Origin: Takakia lepidozioides | Taxonomy: Eukaryota > Streptophyta > Takakiopsida > Takakiales > Takakiaceae | NCBI GenBank assembly: GCA_030704615.1 | Contig: CM060733.1 | Location: forward strand, 28,334,001-28,398,000 | Length of the DNA: 64,000 nt | Reading direction: 5' to 3' | Part shown: positions 22,314 to 30,686 of the stretch, one piece after another | Layout of the letters: every line of letters begins with the position of its first letter | Numbering within the stretch: the first letter of the stretch is position 1 | Notes under the pieces: generated by a model | What the model was told of the DNA's origin: nothing | What the model saw: the letters and a program-made list of their open reading frames with translations, nothing else | Databases searched by the model: none | Program-made: the position numbers and the translations under genes

Positions 22314-23385
22314 ATGGGGTCGGGCAAACCAAAGCGAAAGCGGAACGACCCGAAAGATGATGATCCTGGCGAGCCCGATGGGGGCGACGTGTCACCAAAG
22401 CGGCCATTTGAGGAAGCGATACATGCTTTTGAAAATGAGGCCACTCAAGAACGGGAGGAATTTGAGGAGTCGGAGCCCGACGAATTCCTGAGAGCTCCGA
22501 CATACCAACAGATGCCTCCCATGCCAGCAGTTTTTTGGGAAGGGTTGTTGGCGCAGTTTGGCGGGACGTTGAAAGACGTGTTGAAGGCGGCTAATGCCAC
22601 TTCCACTAAGGCAAAGTTTAAGGTGAAGCCTAAGGAACCCGACACCTTCGAGGGTGTCCGAAATCGGAAGGCACTCAACACCTGGCTCTTGGAGCTAGAG
22701 CAGTACTTCCGGGCGGCCAAGTTGAGTGACGAGGATCAGGTGGAAGTGGCTCCCATCTATTTGAGGGGTTACGCTCAACAATGGTGGCAAAAACGCCTTC
22801 ACGACCGAGGTCCAAACTCGGAAACCTTGAACTGGAGTGGATTCAAGGAACTGATGAAAAGATAATTTGTACCCCTCAACGCGTCCTGGCTCGCCCGGGA
22901 CAAGATGAGGAATTTGAAGCAAACGGATGACATTCGGGGATATGTTCAAGTTTTCAATGTGCTGTTGCTCGAAGTCGCGGACATGGCGGAAGCAGAAATG
23001 ATCTTCAACTTTGTGGCGGGACTGGCCCCATGGGCCAGCCGGAAGTTAGAAGAGAAGCCACCTAAGATTTTGAACGAGGCAATTGAGAGAGCTGAATGCT
23101 TCTCGGATGTCCCTAGGGGCGAAAGACAAGGCCGTACGGAGCTAAACCACAAGAAGACCCGGCGGGAGGGTGACTCCTTTCAACCAGAAAAGAAGTGGGA
23201 TAGGCCACGTGGCGACAATGGCACATGAAAATCGAAGGGAGGGCGTCCACCAAGACGACACCCGGTGCTCCGAAAGGAAAATCAGGTGCGACATCTTATG
23301 GGGGACAAAATGCGACCTTCGATGGAGTGTGCTTTAATTGCGGGGAGCCCGGGCACATGGCTAAGAAGTGCGCAAAACCCTGACA
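22314..23385 (+). pseudogene. Gypsy gag with zinc knuckle
   Basis: Starts at an ATG 42 bp after the primer site (MGSGKPKRKRNDPKDDD). The capsid part reads FEGVRNRKALNTWLLELEQY and GYAQQWWQKRL, typical of Ty3 Gag. An in-frame TAA at 22,863 replaces the Gln expected in KRQFVPLN; the same frame then continues (NLKQTDDIRGYVQVFNVLLL). After a TGA at 23,226 a frameshift leads to the CX2CX4HX4C zinc knuckle CFNCGEPGHMAKKC near 23,329-23,372. Gag packages the element RNA. Confidence 0.85.
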
Positions 23386-23386
23386 A

Positions 23387-26300
23387 TTGAACATGACTCG
23401 GGCGACCACAGAGCTGTCGGAAGACTCCATCAGCCACTTGGTGGAAGCGGTGGTCGCCAAGACTTGCAAGGTAGGCAACTACTCTTGTGAATTGTATCAG
23501 GAAACTGGCGCCCTATGTAAAGGGAGTCAATTATTGGATGGGATAATTTCCGGAACTAACGTGTCGTTGTTGGTGGACACAGGAGCGTCGCACTCCTTCA
23601 TGACACCGGCAACGGCGCGAAAGTTGGGGCTCCCGACAAGTGACGTGGGGGCCTCTATTGAAGTGCGTTCTGCCAAGGGAGAACCACAATTGGCGACGAG
23701 GTTGGCGTTCGATGTTCCTCTTCAACTGGGGAGTTGGAAGGGACGTGATAACTTCACCATTTGCGAGATCGATGAAGTGGATCTCATTTTGGGGATGACC
23801 TTTTTGAGCAAATCCGGAGCGGTCATAGATGGCCGCAAGAGAGTAGTCACGCTGTCATGTGGGAATGGTGGCGAAGTTTTACGAGTGTCGGAAATGCCCA
23901 AACTCGTGGGAGGGCGAATAAACCTTCTGTCAGCAAGGGAGTGGACCGTGGAGGAGCCACACGAGCCCAAATTTTTGCTTTACGTAATACAAGTGAAAAG
24001 AGAAGGCGATGGGGAGCCGAGCCCAGATTGGGTCAAGGGGATATTGGAGAAATACCAGGATGTGATGCCGGAGGATTTACCAAGCGGCTTGCCACCGCGA
24101 AGGGTAGTTGACCACAAGATTGAGGTGATATCGGGATCGGAGCCACTTGCCAAGGCGCCCTACCGGTTGAGCCACAGAGAGTTGGTCGAGCTGAAAACTC
24201 AGCTCAAGGATCTAATGTCAAAGGGATACATCCGGCCGAGTAAGTCACCTTACGGAGCCCCGGTGCTATTCGCAGACAAGAAGGATGGGATGCTGCGGAT
24301 GTGTGTCGATTACACGGCTCTGAATAAGGTGACTATAAAAAACCAGTACCCTTTGCCAAGGATCGACGATCTTTTCGATCGGTTGGCAGGAGCGAAGTAT
24401 TTCAACCGGATCGATTTGCGCTCCGGCTATCACCAAATTTGAGTGGCGGAAGAAGATGAAGAGAGGACCACGTGCAGGACAAGGTATGGTTCATATGAGT
24501 TCTTGGTGATGCCTTTTGGGCTCACCAATGCACCCGCGACCTTTAGCACGCTGATGAATAGCCTTTTCCAGGAGTGGCTGGATGACTTTGTGATCGTGTA
24601 CATCGACGACATCTTGGTGTACTCGAAAACAAAGGAAGAGCATCCGGAGTACTTCAAAAGGGTGTTCTAGAAATTGCGGGAATGGAAGCTGTATGCCAAA
24701 GCTTCAAAGTGCGAATTCGGGATCACAAAGGTGGAGTTCCTGGGGCATGTGATTACACAGGATGGGATCAAAATGGATGACAGAAAGGTGAGAGCGATCT
24801 TGGACTGGGAGCCTCCGACTTCGGTCCCGGGAGTGTGATCCTTCCTAGGACTCGCCTCCTATTACCGGAAGTATGTGAGAAATTTTGCCAAGATCGCGGG
24901 GCCGCTGTCAGACCTTCTGTGTAAATCCAAAGTTTGGGTATGGAACACCTTTTGTGGCCAAACTTTTGCCGAGTTGAAGCAGCGGATGGCGGAAGCTCCA
25001 GTCCTCAAAATCCCGGAGTTCGACCGTCCATTTGAGATTCATACGAACACGTCGGACTTCGCAATAGGGGGTGTGCTCATGCAGGATGGATATCCACTGG
25101 CTTACAAAAGTAAGAAACTAAATGAAGTAGAGCGACGGTGACCTACGCATGAGAAGGAAATGAAGGCGGTGGTGCATTGTCTTGAGCTTTGGCGCCACTA
25201 TGTTGATTCCAACCCGGTGAAGGTGTTCACAGACAATGTCACGGTGAAGTATTTTGCCACGCAGCCTAAATTGTCCCCAAAACAACTTAGGTGGCAAGAT
25301 ACTTTGGCATTGTTCGACGTGGATATCCAGTATAAACCGGGACGGGACAATGTGGTGGCCGATGCTTTAAGTAGAAAGCAGCAGCTCATACTAGTGTACA
25401 GGGGCGAGACGGCGCTCCAATGGAAGATCCGGAAGGCTTACCGGAAGGATAAGATGGCGAAGTCCGTGATGCGGGACTTGAGGATGGGGGTTAAATCGCA
25501 GTTCCACTTGCAAAATGGACTACTCCGGTATAAGCAAAAACGTCTCTACGTGCCGAAGTGAGGGATCAGATATAGTCTCTTGAGATAATGCCATGATGGC
25601 CCGCTTGCGGGCACGGCGGAGCCAAACGCACCGCGGCACTCTTGAAGAAAGAGTATTTCTGGCCCAAACTTAGGGAGGAGGCCAAGGAGTATGTCAAGAC
25701 ACATATGTCAAGACCACATGCCAACAAAATCGGAGCGAGTACAAAAACAAGCGGGGCTGTTACAACCCTTGCCGATTCCAGAGGGGTCTTGGGAAAGTGT
25801 CTTGATGGATTTCATGACTGTTATGCCGCTGTCAAAAGGATTCGATGCGATCATGGTGGTAGTGGATAGGTTCAGTAAAATGGGCCATTTCATCCCCACC
25901 AAGGAGACAGCAACGGCGCAGGAGACGGGGCGACTTTACTTCGTCCACGTCTTCAAGCATCATGGACTCCCGAAGGATATTATCTCGGACCGCGATCCAA
26001 AGTTTACAAGTAAATTTTGGAGGGCACTTTGGAAGAAGATGGGGACGAGGCTCAAGATGAGCACCGCCTTCCGACCTACGACGGACAGCCAAACGGAAAG
26101 AGTGAATTCCGTGGTGAAGCAGATCTTGCGGAATTACGTGTCGGCAGACCATTCAGACTGGGTGGAGCACTTGGACGCGGCAGAGTTCTGTTATAATAAC
26201 ACAAAACACTCCACAACGGGAGTTTCCCCTTTCGTGTTGGTCTATGGAAAAGCACCTCTGGTGCCGACAAGTTGGGCCGCCCAGGACGTTGAGGAACCGG

Positions 26301-26872
26301 CAGCAGCGGCGGTACTGGAAAAACATGAGCGTTTGTTGAAGCTCGCAAAGTACAACATTGCCAAAGCTAGGAAACGGTATGAACGGCAGGCGAATCGGAA
26401 ACGGAGGGAAGTTAAGTTTGAGGCAGGCATGGAGGTCTGGTTGAACATCAAGAATTTCCGACTACCTCCGGAAGTGAGTCCGAAATTCGTACCTCCGTAT
26501 GCGGGACCCTTTCCCATCCGGAAGGTTATGAATGAGGACGTGTATGAATTGGAGCTGCCGGCAAATAGCAAGGTGCACCCGGTATTCCACGTCTCTCTTT
26601 TGAAGCCTTACTTCAAAGATGAAGCGCGTCCGAATCGGCATCAAGTGTTGCGTCCGCCACCTGTGCTGTTGGATCATGAAAATGAACCTAAGTACGAGGT
26701 GGAGGCAATGCTTAAGTCGAGGAGGTTCAAGAATCGAGAAACGGAATATCTCGTGAAATGGAAGGGCTATCATCATGTGGAGGCATCTTGGGTGCGTGCC
26801 TCAGAAATGGGAAACGCATCCGAGGCGGTTGCAGCTTTCGAAGGGCGACCTCAAAAGCGGAAGAAACGTTGA
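23387..26872 (+). pseudogene. Gypsy pol: protease, RT, RNase H, integrase, chromodomain
   Basis: Protease active site [11 protein letters not shown] near 23,570. RT blocks [11 protein letters not shown] and [13 protein letters not shown], then the catalytic YIDDILVYS near 24,600. RNase [14 protein letters not shown]-like block ([16 protein letters not shown]) near 25,045. Integrase from about 25,640: the HHCC zinc site is damaged by a small duplication (ACATATGTCAAGACC, 25,690-25,720) that removes the CxxC pair; the DDE core is intact (DFMTVM at 25,811, DRDPKF at 25,989, TERVN at 26,093). The chromodomain at the end reads YEVEAMLKSRRFKN and EYLVKWKGYHH. Stops at 24,440, 24,668, 24,836, 25,139 and 25,559 break the frame. 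Integrase to chromodomain remains open for 393 codons. Confidence 0.9.
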
Positions 26873-27199
26873 GACTCACCATGGGGCGGAGACCTTGTGG
26901 TGGGAGTCGTGGGGAGTCTTGGGACTCATCACGGTCCAATGGGGCCGTGGTGGGTGGGCCAAGACTCACCGTGACTCATCACCGGGAATCGAGGGTCTTC
27001 GTGGTGGTTCGCCAAAGGGAATTTCCACTAGGCCCAAATTGCCGGAGGGTTTCTTGGAGAGTAAAGGGGGGACCGTTATGTCTCGGTGAGCAGCCGAAAG
27101 CTCCGAGTTGGCCCGGCGGCCAGTTTGGGAGTTAGGCGCGCGCATCAAAGCGAGTAACTATGACTTGAAGGGGAGCTTACCGAAGTGAGGTGCGCGACA
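26870..27199 (+). repeat. Ty3/gypsy 3' LTR with internal deletion
   Basis: 330 bp; begins TGAGACTCACC overlapping the pol stop codon, ends GTGCGCGACA. Relative to the 5' LTR about 176 bp including the TATA box are missing between GGTTCGCCA and AAAGGGAATT; the deletion ends share CCA. Confidence 0.7.
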
Positions 27200-27755
27200 T
27201 GCTCGGCAAGTCAGAATTCACATCGCCGGACTAGGGTTGTTCTTTGGAAGGCGGGGTCATCGGTCGGGGGAGGCATAACTGGTCTTTATTACCTGAACTC
27301 TACTGCGAAGGTGGTAGAGATTGGCCCTTACAAAGAAGGAGGGTATGCTAAGGTCCGTCAGTGTAGGATTGTTGGCGATTCTAGAATACCAGAGCGTTGG
27401 GAGCTAGCGGGAAAAAAACCCAAGTCCAAAAATCCAAAAAAAGACGTTGAGACAACATAATGACGAGTGTTTGGCAGTGAAGTTCCAGCATTTGGGTGTT
27501 ATCTCATATTTTGCTGTGAATGCACGTGAGGTAGAAGGTTACACTCGCTGGTGGAATGGGAGGACAATACGCGACATGATGAACCTTGATAGAAAATGGG
27601 GCAACGATTCGGACAACATGGTGATTTTGGAACAAAGGGGAATGGAAGCAAAGTTCCAGGAATACGATCGCTTGCTTCGTTTCCGGAAAGTGCGCAGTAA
27701 ACTTACATGGGCACTGGTGTGCATCATGGATATTGTCCACAACCCGGTTATGAGC
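27200..27755 (+). pseudogene. Fragment of a protein-kinase-like gene
   Basis: In two frames the translation resembles the N-lobe and start of the C-lobe of a kinase: IGPYKEGGYAKVRQC (like the glycine loop) near 27,323, CLAVKFQHLG (like the beta-3 strand with Lys) near 27,468, and FRKVRSKLTWALVCIMDIVH (like helix E before the catalytic loop) near 27,683. A frameshift lies near 27,445. It ends at 27,755, just before the position where the catalytic HxD loop would follow, and GACGT-rich transposon-end DNA takes over. Kinase-like genes of unknown role are known in some plant transposons. The assignment rests on pattern only; it could be another family. Confidence 0.4.
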
Positions 27756-27767
27756 GTCACGTCCGTC

Positions 27768-27788
27768 CGTCAGCGTCAGGTCACGTCA
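27768..27788 (-). repeat. Possible terminal inverted repeat, right end of palindrome element 1
   Basis: GTCAGCGTCAGGTCACGTCA is the inverted partner of 20,321-20,341. Directly behind it a second, similar end follows in the opposite direction (CCTGACGTTGACGGCGTCAG, 27,791-27,810), which would be the left end of a second element that carries palindrome array 2. The two ends form a hairpin (CGTCAGGT/ACCTGACG). Confidence 0.5.
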
Positions 27789-27919
27789 GACCTGACGTTG
27801 ACGGCGTCAGGTTCGGGGAATATTCTGGTAAAAATAGTAGCAGGTAAAATACTGCCACTTGAGCAATCACGTCGCCAACACGATGGCGGTGGAAAATACA
27901 TTTTGAAAATTAACAAAAT

Positions 27920-28795
27920 GAACGCGACCGCCAATTATGGCGGTCGTTTTATTTTTCGAAATTTAAAAAAAAAATAGCGACCGTCGTATTGGCGGTCATT
28001 CCAATTTTTATTTTTTAAAAGCAAGATTGGCAATCGCACCGGCGGTCACTTTATTTTTGGAAATAGAAAAAGAAATAGCGACCACCATATTGGTGGTCGC
28101 TTCAGAATTGTTTTTTTAAAATCAAGATTGGCGGTCGCACTGGCGGTCGCTTTATTTTCGAATTAAAAAAACAAAAAGCGACCGCTATCTTGGCGGTCGC
28201 CTAATTTAAAAAAAACAAGCGAATGTTGTATTGGCGATCGCACAATTTTGTAAATATGTACAGAACAAGCGACCGCCATATGGCGGTCGGTAAATTTAAA
28301 ATTATTTAAAAAAAACAAGCGACATATGAAAATAAAAGCGACCGCCACACCGGTGGTCGCTTGTATTAAATCAATACAATATTTGCGACCACCAAACCGG
28401 CGGTCGCATTTTTAAATATATATTAAGTTTAAGCGACCGCCAGCCTGGAGGTCACTTAAACTTGAAAATGTAAAGATTAAAAGCAATCGCCTTACTGCCG
28501 GTTGTGTTTTTTTTTTAATATTAAAAATAAAAGCAACCACCATATTGGCGGTCGCTTTATTTTAAATATATTAACAAATGAAGCGACCGCCATACCGGCA
28601 GTCGCATTATATTTTGAAATAAAAAACAATAGCGACCGCCATACGGGCGGTCGCTTAAATTTAAAAATATACAAAATAGAAGTGACCGCAATATTACACA
28701 AAATGAAAGGAAAGAAAGCGACCGCAGTAGTGGCGGTCGCTTGTTTCTCATAAAAAATAAAAATAGCGACCGTAGTATTAGCGGTCGTTTAATTT
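27920..28795. repeat. Palindrome array 2 (GCGACCGCC...GGCGGTCGC)
   Basis: About eighteen palindromes with a period of 45-53 bp. Examples: 27,927, 27,979, 28,078, 28,179, 28,270, 28,339, 28,432, 28,583, 28,632, 28,719 and 28,767. Arms are 8-10 bp, loops 3-6 bp, spacers AT-rich and unrelated. Some units are changed in both arms so that pairing is kept (GCGACCACC with GGTGGTCGC at 28,078). Others have lost one half (28,318, 28,681). The open frames that run through it are by-products. Confidence 0.9.
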
Positions 28796-28859
28796 CAAAA
28801 TTATAACAAATATGGTTGTACAACCTTTTTCGGGTGGGCGCTATTGGTTCGTCAATTAT

Positions 28860-29400
28860 TCAACTTCTTGAAATATGTGAGCAGCCCTGCTGCACGGGTC
28901 TGTGTTGATAGAGGTGGCAGCCTTGGCGCTTTGGAGCTTCCGTAACACAGGGAATATGCAAAAAAAAACCAAGCTCCAAGTGTCTCCGCCGGCGGAGACG
29001 CTTGCAGGAGGTTCCTGAAACCTATGAGCTGAGCAAAAAAGAATGTACTCAATGGGTATGCGCCGGCGGATATGCCAGCGCAGTCCACTCGGAGCATCAG
29101 CAACTTTTGAGTATGCGGAAAAACAAAGGAGATGGAAAATGGGAGAACTTCCTGAAACATTTGAGCAGCCTTGCTGCACAGGTATGCGCCGGCGGATACG
29201 CCAGCCCAACCCGCTCGGAGCATCAGCAACGTATGAGCATGCAAAAAAATAAACGGGATGGGAGTAGATGAGCACTTCCTGAAACATGTGAGCATCCCAG
29301 CTCCAACGGTATGCGCCGGCGGAGGTGGCAGCCCAGCCCTTCCAAGCATCAGAAAAAACCAAGGGGAATGAGCTGTCTCCGCCGGCGGAGACGGTTGTGT
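28860..29400. repeat. 130-bp tandem repeat with CGCCGGCGGA core
   Basis: Four diverged units of about 127-139 bp, each with a block TTCCTGAAACATTTGAGCAG, then TATGCGCCGGCGGATATGCC and CTCGGAGCATCAGCAAC. Two perfect 18-bp palindromes GTCTCCGCCGGCGGAGAC stand near the edges at 28,982-28,999 and 29,375-29,392. Open frames on both strands (up to 197 codons) are produced by the repeat and are not called as genes. Confidence 0.8.
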
Positions 29401-29904
29401 GTATGTGTGGAGATTCGCAAACTTGTGAGAGTTGAAGTGACTTAGGCATCTGCGTCGACGGAGGTGCTAGATTAGGAGCAGCTTGGTGGGGCTTATGCGA
29501 TGGCGCATATGCCTAAGTGCAGGTCATGAAAAAAAACAAAACTACAGCTTACCTTCTCCGTCCGCAGCTTGCCTCTACCACCACCACCACCAACAACGCC
29601 TCCCTCTCGAGTGTCTTTCTTCCTCCCCATCACCGCAACAGCTCGTTGCCTCGGGGTGGTATAGTATAAGGCCGAGATGCGACGCCTCCGTCTCCTCTTC
29701 GCAACGGGAGTCTCCAGGGTGTAGAGACTAGATACGTGTTAAGTACTTGTGTAGTTTGTGTGTGTTTGTTTGGGGGAGTGGCAAGGGATAATGTGCAAGT
29801 ATACTAGACTACTTTAGTGTAGTAATGATACCGGGTTAGTCATGTAGTAATGGAAACAAGTTTAACTGAACAGTTTATTAACAAAAAAGTAGAGGTTGTT
29901 TCAT
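29401..29904. other. Unassigned DNA with CCA microsatellite
   Basis: CCACCACCACCACCA at about 29,578. No gene or element recognised. Confidence 0.4.
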
Positions 29905-30061
29905 TGAATAGAGCATGGCTTGTTGGTAAGGTTGTGGTGTATTTTCCACAAGGTTGCGGGTTCAAACCTGCCCCCGCCAAGGAGAGCGGGGGGAAAGGGG
30001 GGCGAGAGGGCTAAGGCCTTAAAAAGGCCAAATTGGCCAAATCTGAAATGTGAACCTTTTT
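29905..30061 (+). mobile_element. tRNA-derived SINE-like unit
   Basis: An A-box-like TGGCTTGTTGGTAAGG at 29,916 and a B box GGTTCAAACC at 29,959 have the spacing of a pol III promoter inside a tRNA-like head (about 29,907-29,980). A G-rich body follows and the unit ends in TTTTTT at 30,056, a pol III terminator. No clear cloverleaf with a CCA-side acceptor stem was found, so a working tRNA gene is unlikely. Target duplications were not identified. Confidence 0.45.
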
Positions 30062-30686
30062 TATACACTCTGGCGTTAGTGCTTTGTGGACTACATGGGT
30101 TACACGTGGATCCTCAGAAGATGGTTGTACGATTGACATGTTACTTTGTGGCGGCGCCTTCATAATACAATATAAAGTAAGTGATAAAGTAACTAAATAT
30201 TTTGTTATGGATGTCTTAATCAATTTATTGGTTTTAGAGTCAATTGTCACCACAAATACTTGTACTCATTACTCATACATGAGTAATCAAAGAACAAATC
30301 AACATACATGTCATGGGATTTGATTGTAAATAAATTGTGCCATCTAGTGTGTCAGTTCATAGTTGGACGATTAATCAACGATTGGTTGTAAAATAAATGG
30401 AAACATGCAGAGCATTTATGTTTCATATGCTCATAAGAAGAAGGCAGTACATTGGATTCTAAGATCTCAACAACGGCGCCGTCGTCTTAAAAATAGGGGA
30501 TAGTCCATTTAGTTGTTTCTGTCAGAGAATAATATGGATGGAGCACATGCCTCAAAAAATTTGGACCTTCTGGATTGATGATACACATAAGTAATGTAAG
30601 TCATTTAATGTATTTGCATAAGGTCTTGCAAGATGTGCGCTTTCATTCATTTTGCATCTTCTCTCAAACTTTGAGGGCATTGCTAA
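30062..30686. other. AT-rich upstream region of the MULE gene
   Basis: No gene seen. May contain the transposon's left end and promoter; no terminal inverted repeat could be paired with the region after 34,230. Confidence 0.35.

Larger units (their letters stand above)
21761..27199 (+). mobile_element. Ty3/gypsy chromovirus with both LTRs, degenerate
   Basis: Order LTR, primer site, gag, protease, reverse transcriptase, RNase H, integrase, chromodomain, LTR, as in plant chromoviruses. It interrupts the element between 21,513 and 27,200. The sequence carries many stops and frameshifts and a promoter-less 3' LTR, so it is not autonomous. No clear 5-bp target duplication: GGCAT before, TGCTC after. 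Fragments of the same family are at 1-1,212 and 43,972-45,147. Confidence 0.9.

Noticed and set aside
27920-28795. CRISPR-like array (short repeats, different spacers)
   Set aside because: The window is eukaryotic, the repeats vary between units and are complete palindromes, and there are no cas genes; transposon subterminal repeats explain it better.
28856-29449. 197-codon minus-strand protein
   Set aside because: It is a reading of the 130-bp tandem repeat; several frames on both strands are equally open.
29907-29980. Functional tRNA gene
   Set aside because: A and B boxes are present but I could not build the acceptor and anticodon stems; a SINE head is more likely.
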